Source: Candidatus Magnetominusculus dajiuhuensis
GTDB taxonomy: Bacteria > Nitrospirota > Thermodesulfovibrionia > Thermodesulfovibrionales > Magnetobacteriaceae
Direction: 5' to 3'
NCBI GenBank assembly: GCA_015233465.1
Contig: JADFXP010000008.1
Location: 51,099-115,098, forward strand
Length of the DNA: 64,000 nucleotides
Shown in pieces: positions 1 to 8,241 of this stretch; position 1 is the stretch's first letter; every line of letters starts with the position of its first letter. Both the position numbers and the translations under genes were made by a program. Below the pieces are notes generated by a model. The model saw only the letters and a program-made list of their open reading frames with translations. It was not told where the DNA came from and did not search any database.

Positions 1-1503
1 GCAGGCTCTCCATTTGAAATAACTATGCCTAAGATTATAGGAGTTAAGTTAATCGGCGCTCTTCAAAAACCATGGCTTACTGCAATGGATGTTATCCTTG
101 AACTATTAAGAAGATTAACCGTAAAGGGCGGGGTTGGAAAGATATTTGAGTATTTTGGCGATGGTGTTAAGACTCTAAATGTTCCGCAGCGTGCTACAAT
201 CACTAATATGGGCGCAGAACTTGGCGCTACCACCTCAATATTTCCAAGCGATGAAATTACGTTCTCATTCCTTAAAGCACAAGGCAGAGAAGGAGACTTT
301 AAGGTCTTTAAGGCAGATAACGATGCTAAATATGATGAAATCATAGAGATTGATCTCTCAAGCCTAACGCCTATGATTGCAAAACCTCATAGTCCTGATG
401 CTGTAGTGAAGATCAAGGATATTGAAGGTCAAAAGGTAGATCAGGTCTGTATTGGAAGCTGCACAAATTCTTCTTATCAGGCGATGAAGAGCGTTGCTGC
501 AATCCTTAAAGGGAGACAGGTTCATAAAGATGTAAATCTTCATATAAACCCGGGTTCAAAACAAGTAGCAGAGATGCTTGCAAGGGATGGCTCACTGGCA
601 GAAATGATTGCTGCTGGGGCAAGGATTATGGAGGTTTCTTGCGGGCCATGTATAGGAATGGGCAGTTCGCCTGCAACTGGGCAGACATCTATTCGCACAT
701 TTAATAGAAATTTCAAGGGCAGATCAGGAAATAATGACGCATTTGTTTATCTTACAAATCCACTTGCTGCCTGTGTTATGGCTATTACTGGACATATTAT
801 TGACCCGCGTGATTCTGAAATTAATCTTGAAATTATAGAAGAGCCTGATACATTTTTAATAAATGATAATATGCTTATACCGCCTCCAGAGAATTTTAGA
901 GATATTAAGATTATAAAGGGACCAAATATAAAAGAAGTTCCAGTAAAATCACCTGCCTCTGATGTAATTTCTGCCCCAATTCTATTAAAACTTGGAGATA
1001 ATATCACAACAGACGATATAATGCCTGCAGGGTCAAAGGTACTGCCATACCGCTCAAATATACCTGAGATCTCAAAGTTTGTATTTACCAATATAGATGA
1101 GACATTTTATGAGCGAGCAATAAAGACAAGAGAAAAGGGAGGAGGCATTATAGTTGGCGGAGAGAATTATGGACAGGGTTCTTCAAGGGAACATGCAGCT
1201 ATTGCGCCGATGTATCTTGGAATACAGGCAGTAATTGTAAAATCTTTCGCAAGGATACACAGGACAAATCTGATAAATTTTGGTATATTACCTTTAATAT
1301 TCTCTGTTCCTTCTATATATGAGAAGATAATGCAAGGAGATAGATTAGAAATGAAAGATTTACTTAAAAATATAGATTCAAGTCGGATCTTAAAAGTTGA
1401 TAATGAAACAAGTAATTATTCATTTGATTGTATTTTGAATTTAAATCAGCGAGAAAGGGCTATATTATTAAAAGGCGGACTGTTGTCATATTCAAGAGGC
1501 TAG
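1..1503 (+). CDS. Aconitate hydratase, Aquifex-type (5' end cut by window)
   Basis: This is the C-terminal part of a [4Fe-4S] aconitase (citrate/isocitrate interconversion, TCA cycle, cytoplasm). The frame is open from base 1 and the first ATG (base 25) lies inside the domain, so the true start is outside the window. The motif CIGSCTNSS is at codons 448-474. The motif CGPCIGMG at about 640 supplies the other two cluster cysteines. The swivel domain carries LGDNITTDDIMPAG and GGENYGQGSSREHAA. About 500 residues are present of roughly 640-660 expected for the single-chain Aquifex type. A LeuC/LeuD-type dehydratase is less likely because both large and swivel domains are in one chain. No cluster residue is missing in the visible part. 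Confidence 0.93.
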   Translation, partial: AGSPFEITMPKIIGVKLIGALQKPWLTAMDVILELLRRLTVKGGVGKIFEYFGDGVKTLNVPQRATITNMGAELGATTSIFPSDEITFSFLKAQGREGDFKVFKADNDAKYDEIIEIDLSSLTPMIAKPHSPDAVVKIKDIEGQKVDQVCIGSCTNSSYQAMKSVAAILKGRQVHKDVNLHINPGSKQVAEMLARDGSLAEMIAAGARIMEVSCGPCIGMGSSPATGQTSIRTFNRNFKGRSGNNDAFVYLTNPLAACVMAITGHIIDPRDSEINLEIIEEPDTFLINDNMLIPPPENFRDIKIIKGPNIKEVPVKSPASDVISAPILLKLGDNITTDDIMPAGSKVLPYRSNIPEISKFVFTNIDETFYERAIKTREKGGGIIVGGENYGQGSSREHAAIAPMYLGIQAVIVKSFARIHRTNLINFGILPLIFSVPSIYEKIMQGDRLEMKDLLKNIDSSRILKVDNETSNYSFDCILNLNQRERAILLKGGLLSYSRG

Positions 1504-1512
1504 TTTTTATTA

Positions 1513-1564
1513 ATGGGTTCAAAGGGACGAGTCCCTTTGCTGGGGTTTAGGGGCAGAGCCCTCA
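1513..1564 (+). repeat. GC-rich double-hairpin intergenic repeat, copy 1
   Basis: Starts ATGGGTTCAAAGGGACGAG and has two palindromes: AAAGGGA/TCCCTTT around a 4-base loop, and AGGGGC/GCCCT. It lies just after the aconitase stop. The same element recurs at about a dozen sites in this window, nearly always between genes. It may act as a rho-independent or bidirectional transcription end, but no long T-run follows. Confidence 0.8.
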
Positions 1565-1679
1565 AAATAAATTATTGTTTACAAAATATTAATATGTATG
1601 TTATTTTAAAATATTCAAATAATACAGGCTATTAACTTAATAATATAAACTATATCATTAATATTACAGATGGAGAGTA

Positions 1680-2522
1680 ATGATAATAAGATGCTGGGGT
1701 TCAAGAGGTTCGGTGCCTGTCTCTGGATGTGAGTATATAAAATATGGCGGAGATACAACCTGTTTTGAGATAAGAACCGAAGATGACCAGATAATAATAG
1801 TAGATGCAGGATCAGGGATAAGGCGATTAGGGAACAAGTTATTAGACGAAGGGCGTTTTGAGTATAATTTATTTTTCACACATGCGCATTGGGATCATAT
1901 CTTAGGATTTCCATTTTTTAAACCGATTTACCTTCCAAAGACGAGGATAAAGATAGCAGGGTGTCCATTTAGTGATAAATTTATAAAAAAGGCATTAAAC
2001 AGTGCGATGTTTCCACCATATTTTCCAATAAAATTAGATGAAATAAGGGCAAACGTTGAATATGATAATGGTAATTGTAAGAATGAGTTTAGGATAGGAT
2101 CAGTGAAGGTAACAATGATTCGACTCAGCCATCCAAATCAAGGACTGGGATATAAATTTACAGAAGGAGACAAGAGTTTTGTACTTCTTACGGATAATGA
2201 ACTTGGATTTCATCATAAAGGAGGGAGGCAAACTTTAGAATATCAATTATTTACTGAAGGCGCAGATATATTAATGCACGATTCAGAATATACAGAAAAA
2301 GAATACAAAACTACAAAGAAATGGGGACATTCTACATTTAACGATGCAGTAAAACTAGCCCTTGATGCTGGAGTTAAGACATTTGGCTTAATACATCATA
2401 ATCAAGAACGCACAGATGATGACCTTGATAAAATTGTATTACAAAGTAAGGAAATAATTCAAAAACATAATTCAAAAATGAATTGTTTAGCAGTCGCAGC
2501 ATTATCTGAGTTTAAACTCTAA
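1680..2522 (+). CDS. MBL-fold metallohydrolase (COG1235/PhnP-like)
   Basis: A 280-residue cytoplasmic metallo-beta-lactamase-fold hydrolase with no signal peptide. The dinuclear metal motif HAHWDH is at residues 68-73. Further likely ligands are in RLSHPNQG, LLTDNELG and the C-terminal GLIHHNQE. The N-terminal signature GSRGSVPVSG and YGGDTTCFE is typical of COG1235 proteins, which include cyclic-nucleotide and cyclic-phosphate diesterases, so the substrate cannot be named. The ATG at 1680 is preceded by GGAG at 1672-1675. The gene stands alone, between a repeat element and a poor-coding gap. A role in degrading cyclic nucleotides would fit the cyclase elsewhere in the window, but that is inference. 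Confidence 0.8.
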   Translation: MIIRCWGSRGSVPVSGCEYIKYGGDTTCFEIRTEDDQIIIVDAGSGIRRLGNKLLDEGRFEYNLFFTHAHWDHILGFPFFKPIYLPKTRIKIAGCPFSDKFIKKALNSAMFPPYFPIKLDEIRANVEYDNGNCKNEFRIGSVKVTMIRLSHPNQGLGYKFTEGDKSFVLLTDNELGFHHKGGRQTLEYQLFTEGADILMHDSEYTEKEYKTTKKWGHSTFNDAVKLALDAGVKTFGLIHHNQERTDDDLDKIVLQSKEIIQKHNSKMNCLAVAALSEFKL

Positions 2523-3075
2523 AATGATAAAAGTACAGATATTTATAATGCCAAAATATAGTAATATTTCCACTTATCCTTGAATTAAGCTAAAGATATA
2601 ATTTAATTCTATTAAAACTCGACAAAATCAATATAAATTATATATAATAAAGCATGAATACATTAATGATCATAATGGGCATAATAGCAGCAATATATAT
2701 ATTTGCTGCATTAAATTTAAGGCATAGTTATAGTAAACTTTATTGAAACAAGGGATCAACCCTCCGTGCCAGAGGGGACAATAATGAAAGCAAAGAAAAT
2801 GAAGGAATAAAGAAGAATTCCAGTTGTTCCTGATTTGTTTATACCAAGAGAAGTTCTCATCAGATACAACAAAGGAATAAAATTGATCATAACTTATACC
2901 TTTTATCCTGTTTTTACAATTTTTTGTCAATACTGGACAAACATATTAAATTAATGCTAAAATTTCAAAGTTTAGAATTAAGGGTAAAAAATCATAAGGA
3001 CAAAGGGTAATAGACCCAAGCCCGATAATAACCCTGCAAGGTATTAAGGCAATAAAAAATGTATCGGAGGGCTTA
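2523..3075. other. Gap with short ORF remnants
   Basis: This 553-base stretch holds no convincing full gene. A 30-codon hydrophobic reading frame (2654-2746, one possible membrane helix) has no visible ribosome-binding site. A frame from 2784 is broken by TAA after eight codons and then stays open to about 2955 (PVVPDLFIPREVLIRYNKG region), which may be a decayed gene. I do not recognise either. The right end has a degenerate repeat tail (about 3009-3056) and the promoter of the next gene. Confidence 0.4.
2934..2963 (+). promoter_or_regulatory. Sigma-70-like promoter for acyl-CoA dehydrogenase
   Basis: TGGACA (2934-2939), 18-base spacer, then TAAAAT (2958-2963) with an extended -10 TGC directly in front. 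It would give a leader of about 105 bases before the ATG at 3076. Assigned by consensus only. Confidence 0.4.
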
Positions 3076-4239
3076 ATGGATTATTTTTTAAATGAAGAAC
3101 AACAGATGATTAAAGATCTTGCCCGGCAGATAGCAAATGAAAAGATAATCCCGATAAGGGCTGAGCTTGATGAAAAAGAGACATTTCCATATGAGGTAGT
3201 TGATGCCTTAGCAAAGGCAGATATGTTTGGGCTATTTATACCAGAGGAATACGGCGGACTTGGAAAGGGTTCATTTGAACTCTGTTTAGCAGTAGAGCAA
3301 TTAAGCAAGGCATGTCTTGGAATCTCTACAGTATATGCAGCAAATGCCCTCGGAGCTTATCCAATATTGCTTTTTGGCACTGATGAACAAAAAAAGAAAT
3401 ATCTTCCCTCTATTGCAACAGGTAAAAAACTTGTAGCCTTTGGTTTAACTGAGGCAAATGCTGGCAGTGATGCAGGCGGAATTCAGACTACAGCCGTCAA
3501 AGACGGTAATGAATATATCCTTAACGGTACAAAACAATGGATAACTAATGGCGGAGAGGCAAGTATTTATACAATAATTGCCCTTACGGATAAATCTAAA
3601 GGCGCAAGAGGGGCATCTGCCTTTATAGTTGAAAAAGGCACACCTGGTTTCACCTTTGGAAAAAAAGAAAAAAAGATGGGCATACGTGCTTCATCAACCT
3701 GTGAACTTGTCTTTAATGACTGCAGAATACCTGCTGAAAATCTTTTAAGCGCTGAAGGAAGGGGATTTTTAGTAGCTATGAAGACGCTTGATCAGTCAAG
3801 AGTCGGAGTTGGTTCTCAAGGTGTTGGAGTAGCTCAAGGCGGACTAGACGAGGCAGTTAATTTTGCGAGTATGAGGGTTCAATTTGGCAAGCCAATAATC
3901 AGTTTTCAGGCTATTCAGCACATGTTAGCAAATATGGCAGCAAAGACAGAGGCTGCAAGGGCTCTTGTTTATTCTGTTGCAAGATATATAGATGGCGGCG
4001 CTAAGGATTTTTCAAAGGTCTCTGCTATGGCAAAGGTATTCGCAACTGATACTGCAATGGAGGTTACAGTTGATGCAGTTCAGATTATGGGCGGATCTGG
4101 CTATATGAAGGATTACCCAGTGGAAAAGATGATGCGTGACGCAAAGATTCTACAAATATATGAAGGAACAAATCAGATTCAAAGAAATGTCATTGGACAG
4201 TGTATATTTAAAGAAGTCGTTAAAAATAAAAAGGGATAA
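3076..4239 (+). CDS. Acyl-CoA dehydrogenase (short-chain/butyryl type)
   Basis: An FAD flavoenzyme of 387 residues, the normal length of the family. It oxidises acyl-CoA to enoyl-CoA (or the reverse, as a butyryl-CoA dehydrogenase) and passes electrons to ETF. Both family signatures are visible: LTEANAGSDAGG around residue 130 and QIMGGSGYMKDYPVEKMMRD near 340. The likely catalytic base is Glu363 in IYEGTNQIQR. RBS GGAGGG (3065-3070) sits six bases before the ATG. etfB follows 63 bases downstream, so they are probably one transcription unit. Chain-length specificity cannot be read from sequence alone. Confidence 0.93.
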   Translation: MDYFLNEEQQMIKDLARQIANEKIIPIRAELDEKETFPYEVVDALAKADMFGLFIPEEYGGLGKGSFELCLAVEQLSKACLGISTVYAANALGAYPILLFGTDEQKKKYLPSIATGKKLVAFGLTEANAGSDAGGIQTTAVKDGNEYILNGTKQWITNGGEASIYTIIALTDKSKGARGASAFIVEKGTPGFTFGKKEKKMGIRASSTCELVFNDCRIPAENLLSAEGRGFLVAMKTLDQSRVGVGSQGVGVAQGGLDEAVNFASMRVQFGKPIISFQAIQHMLANMAAKTEAARALVYSVARYIDGGAKDFSKVSAMAKVFATDTAMEVTVDAVQIMGGSGYMKDYPVEKMMRDAKILQIYEGTNQIQRNVIGQCIFKEVVKNKKG

Positions 4240-4259
4240 CTAATATTGGGAGTTGCATT

Positions 4260-4292
4260 TATTTATGGGCAAACCCGCAAAGCATTAAGGTG
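4260..4292 (+). repeat. Degenerate CCCGCAAAGCATTAA repeat tail
   Basis: Contains GGGCAAACCCGCAAAGCATTAAGG, shared in variant form with about 3009-3056, 14690-14745, 51366-51436 and 52843-52926. It lies between the acyl-CoA dehydrogenase and etfB genes, so it is inside a likely operon. Confidence 0.5.
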
Positions 4293-4302
4293 AACGAAAT
4301 AT

Positions 4303-5085
4303 ATGAATATCGTTGTATGCGTAAAACAAGTGCCAGATACTGCTGAGGTCAAGATTGATCCAAAGACCAATACATTAATAAGAGACGGCGTGCCAAGTAT
4401 AATTAATCCCTATGATATGCACGCCATTGAAGCAGCTCTTGAAATAAAAGAAAAGATCGGGGGAACTGTGACAGTTCTCACAATGGGTCCTCCGCAGGCA
4501 GAAACTGCCCTTAGAGACGCAATTTCTCTTGGCGCAGATGAGGCAGTATTATTATCAGACAGGGCATTTGCAGGCTCAGATACTTGGGCAACCGCTTATA
4601 CACTTGCAGGGGCTATTAAAAAAATTGGATTTGATATAATTATATGCGGGAAACAGGCAATTGACGGCGATACAGCACAGGTTGGACCTGGAATAGCAGA
4701 GTTTCTTAATATACCGCATGTTGCATTTGTAAGTAAGATCAAAGATATTACAGAGCAGACTCTGACATTAGATAGAATGATGGATGATAGATATGAGATT
4801 GTTGAAGCAGATATGCCAGTACTCTTCACAGTTGTAAAAGAAATAAATGTGCCAAGACTTCCCTCCTTAAAAGGAAAGATTAAGGCTAAAAAGATAGAGA
4901 TTAAAAAGATGACAAACGCTGAGATTGGTTTAGATGTTGAGTCATTAGGACTTTCTGGTTCTCCAACTCAGGTTAAAAATATATTTGCACCTGATATTGT
5001 AAAAGATAGAAAGATGTTAGAAGGCGGAGTAGAGGAGCAAGTCAATCAATTAATGTCGGTGCTAAAAGAGCTTAAATGTGTTTAA
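4303..5085 (+). CDS. etfB: Electron transfer flavoprotein beta subunit
   Basis: A 260-residue EtfB, full length. It begins MNIVVCVKQVPDTAEVKID. The nucleotide-binding signature CGKQAIDGDTAQVGPGIAE is at about residues 113-131. EtfB normally pairs with EtfA to carry electrons from acyl-CoA dehydrogenases to the quinone pool or to bifurcating partners. Here etfA does not follow. Instead a methyltransferase gene starts inside the last codons of etfB (8-base overlap), so the alpha subunit must be encoded elsewhere. The acyl-CoA dehydrogenase gene lies directly upstream in the same direction. Confidence 0.95.
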   Translation: MNIVVCVKQVPDTAEVKIDPKTNTLIRDGVPSIINPYDMHAIEAALEIKEKIGGTVTVLTMGPPQAETALRDAISLGADEAVLLSDRAFAGSDTWATAYTLAGAIKKIGFDIIICGKQAIDGDTAQVGPGIAEFLNIPHVAFVSKIKDITEQTLTLDRMMDDRYEIVEADMPVLFTVVKEINVPRLPSLKGKIKAKKIEIKKMTNAEIGLDVESLGLSGSPTQVKNIFAPDIVKDRKMLEGGVEEQVNQLMSVLKELKCV

Positions 5086-5866
5086 GTTCTTTAATAAATT
5101 AATCCGAAGTAATAAAAGCGAAAATTGCCCTCAAATAAATACCGACGAATTTAGTGAAAAAGTCAAGGAAGTATATTCCTCTGTTGCTGCAAACCCTTAT
5201 GATAAACACTCTTTCCCCACTGGCAGAAAATTTGCAGAATCAATCGGCTATCCAAAAGAGATACTTGATAAATTACCAGCAATAACTGTAGATTGCTTTG
5301 CAGGTGTTTCTAATGTTTCCATTTACGCATCAATTCCACAAGGTGCTGCTGTACTTGATTTAGGATGCGGAGCAGGTCTTGATACCCTTATTGCAGCACA
5401 AAAAACTGGCAGCAGTGGAAGGGTCATAGGGATAGATTTTAGCGAGGCTATGATAAATAAGGCTAATTTTGGCATTAAACAATGTGGATATACTAATGTA
5501 TCACTTCAAATAGAACATGCAGATACATTATCACTGCCGGATTCCTCCATTGATATTGCCTTAGTAAATGGAATCTTCAATCTAAATCCATTTCGTGAAA
5601 AGATATTTATTGAACTTGCGCGAGTTATTAAAAAAGGCGGGGTTGTATATGCCTCTGAATTAATATTAAAAGAGCCAAACATATCTTCAATCGTATGCAG
5701 CTTGGATAATTGGCTTAATTGAATAGCTGGTGCTAAAGAAGGCGTCGCCTTCATAGAAGAATTTAGGCAGGCAGGTTTTTCACAAGCAAAAATCCTTAAA
5801 ACCAGCCGTAATGCACGAACGAAAAATCCAAAAGTTATAGTTGCAGATGTTCAAGTTGTAAAATAA
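5078..5866 (+). CDS. ArsM-like SAM methyltransferase, predicted selenoprotein (Sec215)
   Basis: A class I SAM-dependent methyltransferase resembling arsenite methyltransferases. The SAM motif LDLGCGAGLDTLIAA is at about residues 93-107, followed by IGIDFSEAMI. The plain frame stops at a TGA (5720-5722). After it the same frame stays open for 47 codons to TAA at 5864-5866, reading IAGAKEGVAFIEEFRQAGF and then KTSRNARTKNPKV, which looks like the family's normal C-terminus. In ArsM a conserved Cys stands just before a CxGGA-like motif, the place taken by TGA here. A perfect 6-bp hairpin with a GTC loop (5738-5752) begins 15 bases after the TGA, a bSECIS-like layout. The start is GTG, overlapping etfB by 8 bases. 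The gene is therefore called as 262 residues including Sec215. The alternative is a nonsense mutation. No sel genes are in the window. Confidence 0.8.
5738..5752 (+). promoter_or_regulatory. Candidate bacterial SECIS hairpin
   Basis: GAAGGC (5738-5743), loop GTC (5744-5746), GCCTTC (5747-5752): a perfect stem. The apical loop begins 21 bases after the TGA at 5720-5722, and its first base is G. Both fit the published bacterial SECIS rule (loop about 16-37 bases from UGA, G in the first two loop positions). It lies within the coding sequence, as bSECIS elements do. Confidence 0.6.
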
Positions 5867-5877
5867 GAGAAAATTCC

Positions 5878-5904
5878 GCCGCGCAAGTGATTAATATGCG
5901 CGGC
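5878..5904 (+). terminator. Hairpin after the selenoprotein gene
   Basis: GCCGCGCA (5878-5885) pairs perfectly with TGCGCGGC (5897-5904) around an 11-base loop. It starts 12 bases after the TAA at 5866. There is no T-run, so termination strength is uncertain. Its position supports 5866, not 5722, as the end of the gene. Confidence 0.4.
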
Positions 5905-5929
5905 TAATAGAGATTGACTGCCCGAACCA

Positions 5930-6082
5930 TTAACTAAATACCCTAATAAGTGAACTATCAGGAGAAAGATATTTGTTAGAAATATCCCTTATAAGGCTGT
6001 ATCTTTCAATCAAACTAAGGTCAAAATAAATATCTGTATCCATAAGTATTTCTACGATTTCTTTAACTCTGCTATTATCCAT
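5930..6082 (-). CDS. Small protein of unknown function, paralogue B
   Basis: A 50-residue ORF beginning MDNSRVKEIVEILMDTDIYF. It shares the pattern MD....KEI.E.LM.TD.YFD with the 47-residue protein encoded just upstream (6101-6244), so the two are a tandem duplication. AAGGAG (about 6090-6095) lies seven bases before the ATG at 6082. An alternative ATG two codons upstream (6088) is too close to that site. No membrane segment or signal peptide is visible. I do not recognise the family. The paralogy and two good ribosome-binding sites are the case for its being real. Confidence 0.6.
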   Translation of the reverse strand: MDNSRVKEIVEILMDTDIYFDLSLIERYSLIRDISNKYLSPDSSLIRVFS

Positions 6083-6100
6083 TATCATTCTCCTTAGAAA

Positions 6101-6244
6101 TTAGTGCACTGTCTCAACAGTATTATAGTTCTCAAAACATGGAACTTCTGTAACTAACTTGTAGCTTTCCCAAATCTTTACATCAAAATATGCATCCGTT
6201 GACATCAACATCTCTTCAATCTCTTTTAATTTGTTAATATCCAT
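6101..6244 (-). CDS. Small protein of unknown function, paralogue A
   Basis: A 47-residue ORF beginning MDINKLKEIEEMLMSTDAYF, first of a tandem pair with 5930-6082. The N-terminal 25 residues align with the neighbour and the C-terminal halves diverge. An AGGAG lies 7-8 bases before the ATG at 6244. The next gene starts 18 bases after its stop, so the two are probably co-transcribed from the divergent intergenic region holding the palindrome at 6305-6341. Function unknown. Confidence 0.6.
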   Translation of the reverse strand: MDINKLKEIEEMLMSTDAYFDVKIWESYKLVTEVPCFENYNTVETVH

Positions 6245-6304
6245 TTTTTAAACTCCTTAGTATATTTAATAATTACGCTATTTATATAAGCAATATCCAT
6301 GCCA

Positions 6305-6341
6305 GCTATATTTTAAAAGTAATACTTTCTTAAAATATAGC
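6305..6341. promoter_or_regulatory. Long AT-rich inverted repeat between divergent genes
   Basis: GCTATATTTTAA (6305-6316) and TTAAAATATAGC (6330-6341) are perfect reverse complements. The 13-base interval contains a further AAGT/ACTT pair. It lies upstream of the small-protein pair and of the K+ channel gene, so it could be an operator or a terminator-like hairpin. Confidence 0.45.
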
Positions 6342-6400
6342 TAATACAGCATTAATTAAAGATATTTTAGGTAAATTACGATGAAACATATAAAATGGTT

Positions 6401-6430
6401 TTGTACAAATAGAGGTAAAAATAGTATAAT
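6401..6430 (+). promoter_or_regulatory. Sigma-70-like promoter for the K+ channel gene
   Basis: TTGTAC (6401-6406), 18-base spacer, perfect TATAAT (6425-6430). The ATG is at 6472, giving a leader of about 35 bases. Confidence 0.5.
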
Positions 6431-6471
6431 TATGGAAAATACTTCTATATGAGGCTTGAAGCGTCAAAAAT

Positions 6472-7503
6472 ATGACAGAAAAGTACAATTTTGAGTTATA
6501 TAGTCAATTTGTTTACAGGCGGTTCATATGGACTGTGCCAATATTTATGAGCGTGCTGATAATTGGGACAACTGGATATTATATTATAAGCGATGGTCAG
6601 GCATCATTTATAGATTGTTTATATATGACGGTAATAACAGTTACTACCATTGGCTTTGGTGAGATAATTGATCTTCATAATAAGCCTTATGGCAGGGTAT
6701 TTACAATGTTTATAGCCTTATCTGGCATAGGGGCTTTGACGTATATACTTTCAAGTATAACTGCTTTTATAGTTGGAGGCGAGTTAAAAGAGGTTTATAG
6801 GAGGAAAAAGATGAATAAACAGGCAATGGCATTTCAAAACCATTATATTGTCTGTGGAATTGAAGGCGTGGGTCATTATATAGTCAAGGAATTAATTGCC
6901 ACGAACCGCCCGCACATTATTGTTGATAACAGCGAGGAGCATATAAATGAACTACTGCGCACTATTGATGAAAAAGTATATATAATAGGCGATGCAATGG
7001 ATGATAACACTCTGATGGAGGCTGGAATAGAAAGGGCATCTGGGCTCTTTGCAGTTACAGGGGACGACAATCACAATCTTGTAATATGTCTGAGCGCAAA
7101 ACAATTAAATCCAAAGATAAGGGTAGTAGTGCGATGCAGACAGATAAAAAATATGGATAAGATGAGGAAGGTTGGCGCAGATTCCATAGTATCGCCTCAA
7201 TTTATTGGCGGATTAAGGATGGCATCAGAGATGATTCGCCCTGCAACGGTTTCATTTTTGGATGCAATGCTGCGAGGCGGTAAGAATCTAAGGGTTGAGG
7301 ATATGAAAATTCCTGATACATTTAGAGAAAGACAAGTTCAAGAGCTAAAACTTGAGGTGTTATTGATGGCTATAAAGACAAAAGATGATGATTGGATATA
7401 TAATCCATCTCCTCAATATATAGTTAAGTCAGGGGATTCATTGATAATACTTTGTTCTCCAGAAGAGAGAAAGGTGATAAATAGTAAGTTTGCTCAAGAA
7501 TAA
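6472..7503 (+). CDS. Two-TM potassium channel with RCK (TrkA-N/TrkA-C) domains
   Basis: A 343-residue inner-membrane channel subunit of the MthK/Kch type. Membrane segments are at about residues 20-40 and 75-102. Between them is a pore loop with the filter TTIGFGE (58-64), a variant of the usual TVGYGD. A cytoplasmic RCK/TrkA-N Rossmann domain starts at about 124 (HYIVCGIEGVGHYIVKEL) and a TrkA-C domain covers the last 80 residues. Such channels conduct K+ and are gated by ligands on the RCK ring. A methyltransferase gene follows after 18 bases. A full Kdp uptake system lies further right in the window. Confidence 0.9.
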   Translation: MTEKYNFELYSQFVYRRFIWTVPIFMSVLIIGTTGYYIISDGQASFIDCLYMTVITVTTIGFGEIIDLHNKPYGRVFTMFIALSGIGALTYILSSITAFIVGGELKEVYRRKKMNKQAMAFQNHYIVCGIEGVGHYIVKELIATNRPHIIVDNSEEHINELLRTIDEKVYIIGDAMDDNTLMEAGIERASGLFAVTGDDNHNLVICLSAKQLNPKIRVVVRCRQIKNMDKMRKVGADSIVSPQFIGGLRMASEMIRPATVSFLDAMLRGGKNLRVEDMKIPDTFRERQVQELKLEVLLMAIKTKDDDWIYNPSPQYIVKSGDSLIILCSPEERKVINSKFAQE

Positions 7504-7521
7504 AAAAGGAGATAATATAAT

Positions 7522-8241
7522 ATGCCAGAATATGGGGTTAATACTTGGACAGATGAAGAATTTGTTGGAAATTATCTAACTGGTGCAGACATATTTCAAG
7601 TTGACCGCCCAAATATGATAAATATTATGAAATCGTTTTACATACACTTTATGTTCAATAAAAGTAATAAGAAAATCCTTGACCTTGGCTGTGGTGACGG
7701 AATTATGACGCATGAGATTTTAAAGATAGACCCTGAGATTTCTACAACCTTAGTTGATGGTTCTGATGATATGCTTAAACACGCAAAACTTCGGCTTGCA
7801 GAATATGAAAGGCTTACATATATAAAATCAATCTTGCAGCAATTACCTGATAATAAGGAATTAAAAGGAGGGTTTGATTTTATTTTTTCATCAATGGTGA
7901 TTCATCATCTGAATATGAAGGAAAAGACAGATATATTTAAATTTATCTATAATAATCTAAAGCCTGGCGGATATTTTATAAATTTAGATGTGGTATTGTG
8001 TCCTAATGCCGCACTTGAGAAATGGGCACTTGAACTATGGAGACAGAGGATAAAAGCTCATCAGCAAAAAGTAAGTGCAAATAAAGATTATACTAATATT
8101 CCAGATAAATATAAAAAACTTGAAGAAAATATCCCTGATACCCTTGATGACCAGCTAAATGCGATGAGAGAGATTGGATTTAAGCCAGTTGATTGTCTTT
8201 ATAAATATGGGATATTTACTGTTTTTGTGGGTGGAAGATGA
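7522..8241 (+). CDS. Class I SAM-dependent methyltransferase
   Basis: A 239-residue soluble methyltransferase. SAM motif I is ILDLGCGDGIMTHEIL at about residue 52, then SSMVIHHLNMKEK (motif IV region) and NNLKPGGYFINLD (motif VI). The substrate is unknown. It lies 18 bases after the K+ channel gene behind AAAGGAG, and its stop overlaps the start of the next small membrane protein (ATGA at 8238-8241), so all three are probably one operon. Confidence 0.85.
   Translation: MPEYGVNTWTDEEFVGNYLTGADIFQVDRPNMINIMKSFYIHFMFNKSNKKILDLGCGDGIMTHEILKIDPEISTTLVDGSDDMLKHAKLRLAEYERLTYIKSILQQLPDNKELKGGFDFIFSSMVIHHLNMKEKTDIFKFIYNNLKPGGYFINLDVVLCPNAALEKWALELWRQRIKAHQQKVSANKDYTNIPDKYKKLEENIPDTLDDQLNAMREIGFKPVDCLYKYGIFTVFVGGR

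Noticed and set aside
1513..1564. Dispersed hairpin repeats as insertion sequences
   Set aside because: Elements are under 100 bases and code for nothing; no transposase is in the window. REP-like elements fit better.
2654..2746. 30-residue membrane peptide gene
   Set aside because: Hydrophobic and open, but no ribosome-binding site, no partner and a composition expected by chance in AT-rich sequence.
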